Position numbers and translations under genes: made by a program. This document shows positions 35,774 to 48,494 of a DNA stretch of 64,000 bases, piece after piece. Each line of letters starts with the position of its first letter. Positions within the stretch are counted from its first letter, which is position 1. The stretch comes from Histidinibacterium lentulum (lineage in GTDB: Bacteria; Pseudomonadota; Alphaproteobacteria; Rhodobacterales; Rhodobacteraceae): assembly GCF_003789055.1 (NCBI RefSeq), contig NZ_ML119090.1, positions 62,001 to 126,000 on the forward strand. Direction: 5' to 3'. Below the pieces are notes generated by a model. That model searched no databases, was not told the DNA's origin, and was given only the letters and a program-made list of their open reading frames with translations.

Positions 35774-37567
35774 TCAGTGGCCGGCCTGGGCAGCCCCGGC
35801 GCCACGCGGCACCCGGACGCTTTCCACCAGGTCCTTGATCTCCTGCGGCGGCTCCTCGGTGGCCATGCTCACCGCGTAGGCGACGGCAAAGTTCACCAGC
35901 GCGCCGATCGGGCCGAAGTGCGTCGGCGGGATGCCGAAGAGGTACTGGTCCGCCGTCAGGAACGCCGTGCCGGGGATGAAGAAGACCCCGAGGTAGGCGA
36001 ACAGGTAGCCGCAGGTCACCAAGAGACCGGCCATCATCCCCCAGGTCGCCCCGGCCGCGTTGATGCGCTTGGAGAAGATCCCCATCATCAGCGCCGGGAA
36101 CAGCGTCGCCGCGGCGAGGCCGAAGGCCAGCGCCACCACCTGGGCTGCAAAGCCCGGCGGATTCAGCCCGAGATAGGTCGCCAGCACGATCGCGCCCGCC
36201 ATCGAGATCCGCGCGGCCAGAAGCTCGCTCTTCTCGCTGATGGCAGGGTTGATGACCGACTTGATCAGGTCGTGGCTGATCGCCGAGGAGATCGCCAGCA
36301 AGAGACCCGCCGCCGTGGACAGCGCCGCCGCGATGCCGCCTGCGGCGATCAGCGCGATGACCCAGCCCGGAAGGTTGGCGATCTCGGGGTTGGCGAGCAC
36401 GAGGATGTCGCGGTTGAAGTTGGTCAGCTCGTTGCCTTCCCAACCGTTTTCCGCCGCGACAGCCGCCATGTCAGGGTTGGCGTCGTTGTAGTACTGGATC
36501 AGGCCGTCGCCGTTCTTGTCTTCCCAGCCCAGAAGGCCGGTCGCCTGCCACGTCAGCATCCAGTTGTAGTCGGGATCGGTCTCGATGGTCTCGACCGACA
36601 CCGCCGCGCCGTCCGTCCCGTTGGGCCAGAACTGCTCGGTGATGTTGAGCCGCGCCATTGCGCCCACGGCCGGGGCCGTGACGTAGAGGAGCGCGATGAA
36701 GACCAGCGCCCAGCCCGCGGACCACCGCGCGTCCGCCACCTTCGGCACCGTGAAGAAGCGGATGATGACATGCGGCAGACCCGCGGTGCCGATCATCAGC
36801 GACAGGGTGAAGAGCGCCATCAGCCAGGGCGTCGAGCCGGTGGTATAGGCCGAGAAGCCCAGATCGACCAGCAATTGGTCCAGCGTGACCAGCAGGTAAT
36901 CGCCCTGCCCGCCCGTGCCTTCCGCCATGGTCGAGAAGAGGCCGAGGCTCGGGATCGCGTTGCCGGTCAGTTGCAGCGAAATGAACACCGCCGGGATCGT
37001 GTAGGCGATGATCAGCACGACGTACTGCGCGACCTGGGTGTAGGTGATCCCCTTCATCCCGCCGAGAACGGCATAGACGAAAACGACCGCCGACGCGATG
37101 ATCAGACCCCAGAACTGGTCAAGCTCCAGAAACCGCGAGAACGCGACGCCGGCGCCGGTCATCTGGCCGATGACGTAGGTGACCGAGATCACGATCAGGC
37201 AGATGACGCCCACCACGCGCGCCTTGGTCGAATAGAACCGGTCGCCGATGAACTCGGGCACTGTGAACTTGCCGAACTTGCGAAGGTAGGGGGCGAGGAG
37301 CATCGCCATCAGCACGTAGCCGCCGGTCCAGCCCATCAGGAAGCTCGAGTTGTTGTACCCGACGAAGGCGATGAGGCCCGCCATCGAGATGAACGAGGCG
37401 GCCGACATCCAGTCGGCGGCAGTCGCCATGCCGTTGACGACGGGGTTCACGCCCCGGCCCGCGGCATAGAATTCGGAGGTCGATCCGGCGCGCGCCCAGA
37501 TCGCGATCGCAAAGTAGAGCGCGAACGAGAGCCCTACCACGATGATGTTGAGAACTGTCTGATCCAT
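35774..37567 (-). CDS. Sodium:solute symporter, VC_2705-type (acetate or small carboxylate uptake)
   Basis: A 597-residue SSS-family transporter with about 13 helices. The sodium-site region AADWMSAASFISMAGLIAF and the substrate-site segment GGMKGITYTQVAQY are intact. A large periplasmic loop between residues ~300 and 400 (DKNGDGLIQYYN) is typical of this subfamily and contains an EF-hand-like DKNGDG. It works with the small DUF4212 subunit encoded 13 nt upstream. Position next to acs and adk supports acetate uptake. Confidence 0.88.
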   Translation of the reverse strand: MDQTVLNIIVVGLSFALYFAIAIWARAGSTSEFYAAGRGVNPVVNGMATAADWMSAASFISMAGLIAFVGYNNSSFLMGWTGGYVLMAMLLAPYLRKFGKFTVPEFIGDRFYSTKARVVGVICLIVISVTYVIGQMTGAGVAFSRFLELDQFWGLIIASAVVFVYAVLGGMKGITYTQVAQYVVLIIAYTIPAVFISLQLTGNAIPSLGLFSTMAEGTGGQGDYLLVTLDQLLVDLGFSAYTTGSTPWLMALFTLSLMIGTAGLPHVIIRFFTVPKVADARWSAGWALVFIALLYVTAPAVGAMARLNITEQFWPNGTDGAAVSVETIETDPDYNWMLTWQATGLLGWEDKNGDGLIQYYNDANPDMAAVAAENGWEGNELTNFNRDILVLANPEIANLPGWVIALIAAGGIAAALSTAAGLLLAISSAISHDLIKSVINPAISEKSELLAARISMAGAIVLATYLGLNPPGFAAQVVALAFGLAAATLFPALMMGIFSKRINAAGATWGMMAGLLVTCGYLFAYLGVFFIPGTAFLTADQYLFGIPPTHFGPIGALVNFAVAYAVSMATEEPPQEIKDLVESVRVPRGAGAAQAGH

Positions 37568-37580
37568 GGGTGTCGCTACC

Positions 37581-37859
37581 TTATTCCTCGACGCCGAACT
37601 TGCGGTCGAGACGGTTCATCTGCCAGGCGTAGTTGAAGATCAGCACCAGGAAGACGAGGATGCTGCCCTGCTGCGCGAACCAGAACCCGAGGTCCGTGCC
37701 GCCGAACTGGATCCCGCTCACGAGCGGCCGCAGCAGGATCCCGAAGCCGAAGGAGCTAAGCGCCCAGATGGCGAGGCTCCAGTAGATGAGCCGCAGGTTC
37801 GCGCTCCAGTATTCCTTGTCCCGGGCCCCTGTCGAGGTCCCGTGGGTTTGGTCCGTCAT
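37581..37859 (-). CDS. DUF4212 small symporter subunit
   Basis: A 92-residue protein with two membrane helices and the family hallmark (YWSANLRLI...FWFAQQGSILVFLVLIFNYAWQMNRLD). It is the constant small partner of VC_2705-type symporters. The ATG at 37859 has GGGAGGAG 9 nt upstream and is preferred to a start 36 nt earlier. Confidence 0.88.
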   Translation of the reverse strand: MTDQTHGTSTGARDKEYWSANLRLIYWSLAIWALSSFGFGILLRPLVSGIQFGGTDLGFWFAQQGSILVFLVLIFNYAWQMNRLDRKFGVEE

Positions 37860-37971
37860 GGGTCGAAACTCCTCCCGTAGTAGATTGGTGATCACGCCGC
37901 CCGTGCCCGGCCGCGTGCCGATGGATTGCCGGTGCCCGGCCCTCGCGGGCCGCCACCCCGGCAGGGGGTCG

Positions 37972-38658
37972 TCACGCCGTCGCGGGATCCACGATGGCGG
38001 TCAGGCTTTCGGACACGGCGTCGATGGGGGCCATGGCATCGACCCCCGTCAGGACGCCCTTCGCGTCGTAATGGGCGATGAGCGGCGCGGTCTGGGCGTG
38101 GTAGGCCCGGAGCCGCTGCGCCACCGTCTCGGCGTTGTCGTCGGGACGGCGCCGGAAGTCGCTGCTGCCGCAGTTGTCGCAGATATCCTCGGCGGCAGGC
38201 CGCTTGAACCGGTCGTGATAGCCCTCGCCGCAACTCGCGCAGGTGAACCGGCCCGAGACCCGTTCGACCATTGCCGCGTCGTCGACCTCGAGGCTGATCG
38301 CCGCGGTGATGGCGCCGCCCGCCTCGGCCAGCAGCGCGTCGAGCGCTTCGGCCTGGGCCGCGGTGCGGGGAAATCCGTCGAAGATGACGCCGGCGCGGCA
38401 GTCGTCGCGGGCCATCCGGTCGCGCAGGATCGCGATGACGATCTCGTCCGAGACGAGATCGCCGCGCTCCATCACGGCTTTCGCGGCGAGGCCCGCCTCC
38501 GTGCCCTGGGCCACCGCCGCCCGCAGGAGGTCGCCGGTGGAGAGCTGCACGAGACCGAACCGTTCCTCGAGCCGGCGGGCCTGGGTGCCCTTCCCGGCGC
38601 CGGGAGGGCCGAGAAGGACGAGGTTCGTGGCCGCGGCAGGGGGACGTGCGCCGTCCAT
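37972..38658 (-). CDS. adk: Adenylate kinase with zinc-type LID
   Basis: A 228-residue adenylate kinase. The P-loop is GPPGAGKGT (residues 17-25), the NMP site includes STGDLLRAAV and FDGFPRT, and the long LID carries two CxxC pairs (CASC and CDNC) for zinc. It starts 3 nt after the acs stop codon, so AMP released by acetate activation is handled by a co-transcribed kinase. Probably a second, dedicated copy, since the housekeeping adk is usually in the ribosomal protein cluster. Confidence 0.9.
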   Translation of the reverse strand: MDGARPPAAATNLVLLGPPGAGKGTQARRLEERFGLVQLSTGDLLRAAVAQGTEAGLAAKAVMERGDLVSDEIVIAILRDRMARDDCRAGVIFDGFPRTAAQAEALDALLAEAGGAITAAISLEVDDAAMVERVSGRFTCASCGEGYHDRFKRPAAEDICDNCGSSDFRRRPDDNAETVAQRLRAYHAQTAPLIAHYDAKGVLTGVDAMAPIDAVSESLTAIVDPATA

Positions 38659-38661
38659 GGC

Positions 38662-40629
<1,968 letters not shown>

Positions 40630-40957
40630 GGCTCCTCCTCCGAGCATGGCGCCAGGCGGGGCGGCGAAGGCCGGGCCGCGAGCACCAAATTGTAAAGAGG
40701 TCATAACGTGGGCGTGTAAACCGGTAACTTTCTTTATGAGAAGACAGGGAAAATCTGTTAATTTCTTGACGGAGACACCGAGAGGCTTCGTCAAGAACTT
40801 TTCGTTAGCGCCGAAATGCCTTGCCGTTTCTGCTGCTCCGGCCGGTTGCCGGGTTCCCCTCCTCCGGAGGACCCGGCAAGGCTGCCTGCGGTTCGCGGCA
40901 GGTTCGCGGCAGGTCGCCGGGCGCATTCACGCGCCAAGGGGTCCGATTCGTCGCGAC
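40630..40957. promoter_or_regulatory. acs upstream region with a 9-bp inverted repeat
   Basis: A 328-nt gap without a convincing gene. The stretch 40680-40815 is AT-richer than the surroundings and should hold the acs promoter. It contains a perfect inverted repeat, TTCTTGACG (40763-40771) and CGTCAAGAA (40789-40797), 17 nt apart, whose left arm includes a TTGACG -35-like box on the plus strand. The remaining 150 nt toward the amidohydrolase stop is GC-rich with no recognisable feature. Confidence 0.5.
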
Positions 40958-42187
40958 TCAGGGCGCGGAGGGATCGAATCGGGTCAGGAAGGTCTCGAGC
41001 GCGGCCACGGCCGCACCGAGGTCATCGGGCTCGGCATGTTCCTCGGGCCGATGACTGACCCCGTCGCGGCATCGAACGAAGAGCATCGCCACGGGACAGA
41101 AATCGGCCATGGCCGAGGCGTCATGGGTGGCTCCGGACGGAAGACGCAGCCCCTGCCCGCCCGTGGCGGCAACGGCCTCGCCCAGCGCGGCGGACAGGTG
41201 AGGGTCGCAGGGTTGGGCGGGCTGGGCATAGGTGCGCGCGGCCTCCACGCGCAGACCATGGCTGCGGGCGATCTCCCCGGCGACCCGGTGCAGTTCCTCC
41301 CCGGCGGCTTCGCGGAGGGCATCCTCGGGCGCGCGGAATTCGGCGGTGAGGCGGACGCGATCGGGAACGGCGTTGACCACCCCGGGATGGACCTCAAGTG
41401 CGCCCACGGTGCCGCGCAGCCCCGCTCGCTGTGCAGCGATGCGGCGCACGGCGAGAACGAGTTCGGCGGCGCCGACCAGCGCGTCACGGCGTCCCTCCAT
41501 GGGCAGGGTGCCGGCATGGCCGGTCTCGCCCGAGAGCGTGATCGCGTGACGCTCGATCCCGCTGATGGCGGTGACGATGCCCAGCGCCTCTCCGGCGCGT
41601 TCGAGAACCGGACCCTGCTCGATATGGGTCTCGATGAAGCCCAGCGCCGAGGCGCGCTGCTGGGCGATCAGGGGGATGCGGTCGGGGTTCAGGCCGAAGC
41701 CGCGGAGCGCCGCCTCAACGGTGACACCGTCGCGGTCGGCAAGATCCAGGGCCGCGGCGTTGGCGGTCCCGGCCAGGGCCCGGGACCCGAGAAGCGCCGT
41801 GGGAAAGCGCACACCCTCCTCGTCGGCGAAGGCGAGGAGTTCGACGGCGAAAAGCAGTCTGATCCCGCGGGCGGAGAGGCGTTCGAGGGCGAGGAGCGGC
41901 AGCACGATGCCGGCGATCCCGTCGAAGGCGCCGCCTTCGCGGACGGAATCCTGGTGCGAGCCCATGTAGAGCGTGGAAGCGCCGGCAGGCCCCTCGAGGC
42001 GGCCCACGAGGGTGCCCGCATCGTCGAGCGTCACGGCGAGGCCCGCCTCCTCCATCCAGCCGGACAGGAGGTCGAGCGCGGCGCGATGCTCCGGCGTGAA
42101 GGGCAGTCGGGTCACACCGGGGCCGGGTTCGGAGGCCTGCGAGAGAAGATCGAGGCGGCGGGCGGCCTCGGCGCCCGCGTCAGTCAA
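40958..42187 (-). CDS. M20 family amidohydrolase (allantoate amidohydrolase/N-carbamoyl-amino-acid hydrolase type)
   Basis: A 409-residue zinc hydrolase. The metal-binding motifs are GSHQDSV (about residue 78), GAFDGIAG, EEGVRFP and HIEQGPVLE, the hydantoinase/carbamoylase subgroup signature, with a C-terminal SGATHDAS segment. It cleaves N-carbamoyl or ureido groups. A TTG at 42187 is chosen because it overlaps the upstream DUF1028 stop (TTGACTGA); no ATG is available near the conserved N-terminus. Confidence 0.87.
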   Translation of the reverse strand: MTDAGAEAARRLDLLSQASEPGPGVTRLPFTPEHRAALDLLSGWMEEAGLAVTLDDAGTLVGRLEGPAGASTLYMGSHQDSVREGGAFDGIAGIVLPLLALERLSARGIRLLFAVELLAFADEEGVRFPTALLGSRALAGTANAAALDLADRDGVTVEAALRGFGLNPDRIPLIAQQRASALGFIETHIEQGPVLERAGEALGIVTAISGIERHAITLSGETGHAGTLPMEGRRDALVGAAELVLAVRRIAAQRAGLRGTVGALEVHPGVVNAVPDRVRLTAEFRAPEDALREAAGEELHRVAGEIARSHGLRVEAARTYAQPAQPCDPHLSAALGEAVAATGGQGLRLPSGATHDASAMADFCPVAMLFVRCRDGVSHRPEEHAEPDDLGAAVAALETFLTRFDPSAP

Positions 42188-42845
42188 GGCCCCGCTCCGG
42201 ATCGGCGGGATGGGGCACCTGCGCGGCCCAGGCGGCATAGTCGCCCCTGGTCGCGCGGCGGTGGAGGGCCTCGAGCGCGCCGATGGGATCGCTCTCGTGA
42301 TGGTCGATCCGCAGGGTCAGGGGGGCGGCGTCGGGCCGGAGCACGAGGAGCGCGGCCGACAGCAGCCCGCGCGAATCGCTGCCGGCAGCCTCGGCGGCGC
42401 GGAGGGCGGCGAGGAGACGCTCGGCCATGGTCCCGCCGGCGGACAGGTAGCCGTCGGCGAGGTGCCGGACGACGGCCTCGGACGCGAGCATGTTGCCCGA
42501 GGCGATGCCCCCCGGAAAGGCGTGGTGGCCCATGGCGGGAGTGTTCCGGGCTCCGGTGAAGGCAGCGGTGCGGCCGGCGCTGTCGAGGGCCGCCATCTGC
42601 CGCCACTCGCGCCCCCGATCCGCGCTGGTCAGGCCGGCCACGACCTCGGGCGCGGACTGGCCAGCCCGCATGAGCGTGAGCGCCTCCTCGCCCCAGGAGA
42701 CGGAGGGCGCGGCCCCCTGGCTGGCCGAGAGGCCGGCGCCCCAGCGGCCGCGCAGGACCCAGCCGCCGACGCAGAGCGAGCCCGTGGCTGCAGCGGCCCC
42801 AAGGGCGCCGGTTTCGTCATCCTGCACGAGAATCGAGTAGGTCAT
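42180..42845 (-). CDS. DUF1028 family protein
   Basis: A 221-residue Ntn-hydrolase-like protein of unknown reaction. The N-terminus MTYSILVQDDETGALGAAAATGS and the GLSASQGAA and GNMLAS motifs are typical of the family. DUF1028 genes are often next to peptide or amino-acid catabolic operons. It is co-transcribed with the amidohydrolase (8-nt overlap) and divergent from the peptide transporter, suggesting a processing role on the imported compound. Confidence 0.87.
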   Translation of the reverse strand: MTYSILVQDDETGALGAAAATGSLCVGGWVLRGRWGAGLSASQGAAPSVSWGEEALTLMRAGQSAPEVVAGLTSADRGREWRQMAALDSAGRTAAFTGARNTPAMGHHAFPGGIASGNMLASEAVVRHLADGYLSAGGTMAERLLAALRAAEAAGSDSRGLLSAALLVLRPDAAPLTLRIDHHESDPIGALEALHRRATRGDYAAWAAQVPHPADPERGLD

Positions 42846-42869
42846 GGTCGAGGTCTTCCTTTTGCGCCC

Positions 42870-42916
42870 CAGATTTATCATAAAAAATTGACGGCGCAAT
42901 TTATCACGATAATCTG
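42870..42916. promoter_or_regulatory. Divergent control region with repeated TTTATCA elements
   Basis: Between DUF1028 and the binding protein gene. TTTATCA occurs at 42874-42880 and again at 42900-42906, 26 bp apart. The second is part of the palindrome TTATC-AC-GATAA (42901-42912). A TTGACG box (42888-42893) followed by GATAAT lies across it, so a bound regulator would block the plus-strand promoter. The FadR-type regulator encoded at 48463 is the obvious candidate. Confidence 0.5.
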
Positions 42917-42947
42917 GCTGCACTGTCCAACCTGGGAGACCTGAAAC

Positions 42948-44525
42948 ATGACCCTTGTGACCTGGACGCGACGCGGCCTCGCCGCCGCCGCGACCGGCGC
43001 GCTGATGACGCTGGGCCTGCCCGGCGGCGTCGCCGCCCAGACCCCGCCCGGCGTGCTGATCGTTGGGCAGATCGCGGAACCGAAGGCGCTCGACCCGGCC
43101 GCGGTGACGGCCGTCAACGACTTCCGCATCCTCGTGAACCTCTACGAGGGCCTTGTGCGCTACGCGCCCGGTACCCTGGAGGTGGAGCCCCATCTCGCCA
43201 CGGACTGGGAGATCAGCGAGGACGGCACCGAATACACCTTCACCCTGCGCGAGGGCGTGGCCTTCCACGACGGCACGCCCTTCAACGCCGAGGCGGTGGT
43301 GTTCAACTTCGAGCGGATGCTGGACGAGGATCACCCCTATGCCGACACCGGCCCGTTCCCGCTGGCCTTCTTCTTCGGCGCGGTCGAGAGCGTCGAGGCG
43401 GTGGACCCGCAGACGGTGACTTTCACGCTCAACGAGCCCTTCGCGCCGTTCCTGTCGAACCTCGCCTATCCCACGGGCCTGCTCGTCTCACCCTCGGCGG
43501 TGATGGAGAGCGGCGCGGACTTCGGCCGCAACCCGGTGGGCACCGGCCCCTTCCGTTTCGTCGAGTGGCGCTCGAACGAGGCCGTGGTGGTGGAGCGCAA
43601 CCCAGACTACTGGGGGGATCCCGCGGGGCTCGAGGCGGTCGTCTTCCGCCCGATCACCGACGCCAACACCCGCACCGCCGAAATGCTCGCGGGCGGGATC
43701 GACATGATGGTCGAGGTGCCGCCCACGGCGCTGTCGGAATTCCGGACCGAGGCCTACACGATCCACGAGCAGGCGGGGCCCCATGTCTGGTTCCTGATCC
43801 TGAACCTGCGCGAAGGTCCCTTCGCCGAGCAGCTTGTCCGCCAGGCAGCGAACTACGCCATCGACAAGGAGGCGATCGTCAACGACGTGCTCGAGGGCAC
43901 CGCCGAGGTCGCCGCGGGCCCGACACCGCCCGCCTTCGCCTGGGCCTACAACGCCGATCTCGACCCCTATCCGCACGACCCGGAGCGGGCGCGCGAACTG
44001 CTGGCCGAAGCGGGCGTCGAGAACCCGGAGGTGACCTTCTACGTCACCGAAGGCGGCTCGGGCATGCTCGATCCCGTCGCCATGGGCACGGCGATCCAGG
44101 CCGATCTGGCCGAAGTCGGCTTTGACGTCACCATCGAGACCTATGAGTGGAACACCTTCCTCGGCGAGGTGAACCCGGGCCTCGAGGGCAAGGCGGACAT
44201 GGCGCAGATGGCGTGGATGACCAACGATCCCGACACACTGCCCTATCTCGCGCTCCGGACGGAGGCCATGCCGGACCAGGGCGGCTTCAACTCGGGCTAC
44301 TATTCCAACCCCGAGGTGGACGCGCTTCTCGAGGAGGCGCGGACGGCGACCGACCAGGACCGCCGGGCCGAGCTCTATCGCGAGATGCAGGCCATCGTGC
44401 AGGAAGACGCGCCCTGGGTCTTCGTCGCGAACTGGAAGCAGAACGCGGTGACGTCGGACCGGGTCGAGAATTTCTCGCTGGAGCCGTCGTTCCTCCTGAT
44501 GCTCGAGGACGTGACCAAGGAGTGA
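42948..44525 (+). CDS. Peptide/nickel-type ABC transporter binding protein
   Basis: A 525-residue family 5 solute-binding protein. A signal peptide ends near A31 (GGVAAQT). The mature region carries the family pattern KALDPAAVTAVNDFRILVNLYEGLVRY and PHLATDWEIS. It is likely to deliver a di- or oligopeptide or a ureido compound to the permeases encoded downstream. It follows the repeat-bearing control region and is the first gene of a five- or six-gene plus-strand operon. Confidence 0.9.
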   Translation: MTLVTWTRRGLAAAATGALMTLGLPGGVAAQTPPGVLIVGQIAEPKALDPAAVTAVNDFRILVNLYEGLVRYAPGTLEVEPHLATDWEISEDGTEYTFTLREGVAFHDGTPFNAEAVVFNFERMLDEDHPYADTGPFPLAFFFGAVESVEAVDPQTVTFTLNEPFAPFLSNLAYPTGLLVSPSAVMESGADFGRNPVGTGPFRFVEWRSNEAVVVERNPDYWGDPAGLEAVVFRPITDANTRTAEMLAGGIDMMVEVPPTALSEFRTEAYTIHEQAGPHVWFLILNLREGPFAEQLVRQAANYAIDKEAIVNDVLEGTAEVAAGPTPPAFAWAYNADLDPYPHDPERARELLAEAGVENPEVTFYVTEGGSGMLDPVAMGTAIQADLAEVGFDVTIETYEWNTFLGEVNPGLEGKADMAQMAWMTNDPDTLPYLALRTEAMPDQGGFNSGYYSNPEVDALLEEARTATDQDRRAELYREMQAIVQEDAPWVFVANWKQNAVTSDRVENFSLEPSFLLMLEDVTKE

Positions 44526-44531
44526 GGGGTT

Positions 44532-44581
44532 TCGCCCCGGCTGCGCCGGGGCGACCCGCCGGGGAGGGCGCTGCCCTCCCC
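44532..44581. repeat. Paired GC-rich hairpins between transporter genes
   Basis: TCGCCCCGGC-TGC-GCCGGGGCGA (44532-44554) is followed by a second hairpin, GGGGAGGGC-GCT-GCCCTCCCC (44561-44581). The first is the reverse-complement match of the hairpin at 59679-59701, flanks included, so it belongs to a dispersed intergenic repeat. It lies just after the binding-protein stop, where it could stabilise that part of the mRNA. Confidence 0.6.
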
Positions 44582-44710
44582 GGACCCCACCCGGGATACT
44601 TCCGGCCAGAAAAATGGGGGGCGGGGCGCGTTCGGGGCGATCCTGCGCCGAGGGACCGACGGGGCCGGGTACGTCCCGATCCATGAGGCTGCGGCTCCCG
44701 GGAGGACCAG

Positions 44711-45654
<944 letters not shown>

Positions 45655-45658
<4 letters not shown>

Positions 45659-47541
45659 GCCGGTTCCTGAAGCTGCTGTTCCGCAACCGTCTTGCCGGGC
45701 TGGGCGCGGTGGTGCTGGGCGCGATCGTGCTATTGGTGCTGATCACGCCGCTGCTGCCGCTGCAGCCGCCCAACGTCACCGATACCGCGAATCGGTTCCT
45801 GCCGCCCTTTTCCGAGGGGCACCTGCTGGGCACCGACCATCTCGGGCGGGACCTGCTGTCGCGGCTTCTCTACGGCACGCGGCTGTCGCTGGCCGTGGGT
45901 GTGGCGGCGGCCGTGATCGCGGCGACGCTGGGCTCGGCCATCGGGATCGTCGCGGGCTTCTACGGCGGGCGGGTGGACAACGTCATCATGCGCGGCGTCG
46001 ACATGCTGATGGCCTTTCCCTACATCCTGCTCGCGCTCGCCATCGTGGCGGCGCTGGGGCCGGGGCTGCTGAATGCACTGATCGCGGTGGCGGCCGTGAA
46101 CGTGCCCTTCTTCGCGCGCAACATCCGCGGCGTGACCGTGGGCCTCGCGCATCGGGAGTTCGTGGATGCCGCACGGCTCGCGGGGATGTCGAACGCGCGG
46201 ATCATCCTCGTCGAGGTGCTGCCCAACGTCCTGCCGGTCATCGTGATCGCCATGTCCACCACGGTGGGCTGGATGATCCTCGAGACGGCGGGTCTGTCCT
46301 TCCTCGGCCTCGGTTCGCAGCCGCCGGTGGCGGATCTCGGCTCCATGCTGGGGGAGGCGCGGTCGGCGCTGATCACCAATCCGCATACCTCCATCGTGCC
46401 GGGGGTGATGATCTTTCTCATCGTGATGAGCGTGAACCTCCTGGGCGACGGGGTACGGGACGCGCTCGACCCGCGGCTGAGGTCGGGCGCGCTGGCGCGG
46501 CCGAAGGCGGTGACGGACGTGCGGCGCGAGGGAGCGGTGCCGCAGACGCCGCAGAAGGGGCTTCTGGACCTGCAGGAGCTTCAGACGCAGTTCCATGCGG
46601 GCGGGCGGGTGTTCCGCGCGGTGGGGGGGGTGAGTCTCCATGTGAAGCCGGGCGAATGCCTCGGGATCATCGGCGAGTCGGGGTCGGGCAAGTCGGTCAC
46701 GGCGCTGTCGGTGATGGGGCTCGTGGCCTCGCCGCCCGGTGTCATCACCGGGGGCGCGGTGCGCTATGACGGGACGGACCTGCTGTCGGAGCCCTACGAG
46801 GGGCTGCGGCGCCGCCGGGGGCGGAACGTGGCCTATATCTTTCAGGACCCGCAGGCGACGCTGCATCCGCTCTACCGCGTGGGGGACCAGCTTTCGGAGG
46901 CGATCCTGTCGCACCACGCGGTGTCCCGGGCCGAGGCGGAGAAACGCTGCCTCGAGCTGATGCGCGCCGTGCGCATTCCGAACCCCGGGAGCCGGATGCG
47001 GGCCTATCCGCACGAGCTTTCGGGGGGCATGCGCCAGCGCATCGGGATCGCCATGGCCATGGCGAACGATCCGGACGTGATCATCGCGGACGAGCCGACC
47101 ACCGCGCTCGACGTGACGGTGCAGGCGCAGATCCTCGCGCTGCTCGACGACCTGAGGCGCGAGCGGGGACTGGCCATCGTCTTCATCACGCACGATTTCG
47201 GCGTGGTGGCGCAGCTTTGTGACCGGGTGGCGGTGATGTATGCGGGCCGGATCGTGGAGGAGGGACGGACGGACGACGTGCTCGCCCTGCCTCGCCATCC
47301 CTATACCAGCCGGCTCATCGACTGCGTGCCGGAGCTGGGCGGCGGCAAGCGGCGGCTGGAGGCGATCCCGGGCCTTCCGCCCATGGTGGACGACCTGCCG
47401 CCGGGCTGCGCCTTTGCCCCGCGCTGTCACAAGGCGCGGGCGGAGTGCACGGCGGGCGAGGTCGATCTGGGCGTGACGGGCGACCGGGCGGTGCGCTGTC
47501 TCTATCCCGAGGATGCGCCGAAGCGGGAGGTGGCGGAATGA
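45655..47541 (+). CDS. Fused DppC permease and DppD ATPase
   Basis: A 628-residue protein that joins two usually separate subunits. Residues 1-275 are a DppC-type permease ([16 protein letters not shown] and [17 protein letters not shown]). After a linker of about 40 residues comes an ATPase domain with [16 protein letters not shown] and [11 protein letters not shown], ending in the oligopeptide/dipeptide-type C-terminal region with [10 protein letters not shown]. The join is in frame with no stop. Such permease-ATPase fusions are a recognised minority architecture. It overlaps both neighbours by 4 nt. Confidence 0.9.
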
Positions 47542-48494
47542 TCGCCCTGAGAGCCACGGACCTGTCGAAAACCTTCACCCCGCCGAAGCCGCTCTTCGGC
47601 GCGGCGCCGCCCGGCGTGCGGGCGGTGAGGCCCATGACGCTCGAGGTGGCGCAGGGGGAGACGCTGGGGATCGTGGGCGAGTCGGGCTGCGGCAAGTCCA
47701 CCCTTGCGCGGATGCTGGTGGGACTGCTGCCGCCCAGCACCGGGGAGATCGAGATCGCGGGCGAGAAGCTGGGCGTGGCGGGCCCCGCCGTCTTCGGCAA
47801 GCGCATCCAGTATGTCTTCCAGGACCCGATCAGCAGCCTGAACCCGAGAAAGACCATTCGCGACATACTCGAAACGCCCCTGAAGCGGCTATACGGGATG
47901 GGCCGGGAAGAGCGGCGCAAGCGGATCGCGGAAATCCTGGCATCCGTGAACCTGCGCGAGAGCTTTCTGGACCGCTACCCGCACGAATTCTCCGGCGGGC
48001 AGGCGCAGCGCATCGGCATCGCGCGGGCGCTGGCCGCAAGTCCCCGGATCATCGTGCTCGACGAGCCCGTCTCGGCGCTCGATGTCAGCGTGCAGGCGCA
48101 GGTGCTGAACCTTCTGGCCGATCTCAAGACCGAGTTCGGGCTGACCTATCTCTTCATTTCCCACGATCTGGCGGTGGTCGAGGCGGTGAGCGACCGGGTC
48201 GTGGTGCTGTATTTCGGCGCCGTCGTGGAAATCGGTCCGGCGGAGCGGATTTTCAGCGCGCCGAAACACCCCTACACTCGGCTTCTAGCCGACAGCGCGC
48301 CGGTCGTGGGCCGGACGCTGACGGCGCCCGAACAGAAGGGGACAGAGCTTCCCGACCCGCTGAACCCGCCGCCGGGCTGCGCCTTTGCCGGACGCTGCCC
48401 GCGCGCCACCGACCTCTGCCGGAGCGAGGACCCGGCCCTGACCGACCACGGAGACCACCAGCTTGCCGCCTGTCACCACCCGCTCGAAGACTGA
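47538..48494 (+). CDS. Peptide ABC transporter ATPase (DppF type)
   Basis: A 318-residue second ATPase of the system. Walker A is GESGCGKST, the signature FSGGQAQR (one change from LSGGQ), and Walker B IIVLDEPVSALD; the C-terminal cysteine-containing motif CAFAGRCPRA is present. It overlaps the fused permease-ATPase by 4 nt and the regulator's start by 32 nt. Confidence 0.91.
   Translation: MIALRATDLSKTFTPPKPLFGAAPPGVRAVRPMTLEVAQGETLGIVGESGCGKSTLARMLVGLLPPSTGEIEIAGEKLGVAGPAVFGKRIQYVFQDPISSLNPRKTIRDILETPLKRLYGMGREERRKRIAEILASVNLRESFLDRYPHEFSGGQAQRIGIARALAASPRIIVLDEPVSALDVSVQAQVLNLLADLKTEFGLTYLFISHDLAVVEAVSDRVVVLYFGAVVEIGPAERIFSAPKHPYTRLLADSAPVVGRTLTAPEQKGTELPDPLNPPPGCAFAGRCPRATDLCRSEDPALTDHGDHQLAACHHPLED

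Noticed and set aside
37937-37952. CGGCCC-TCGC-GGGCCG hairpin between adk and DUF4212 as a terminator
   Set aside because: No T-tract on either strand and a short stem; could be mRNA processing but not supportable as a terminator.
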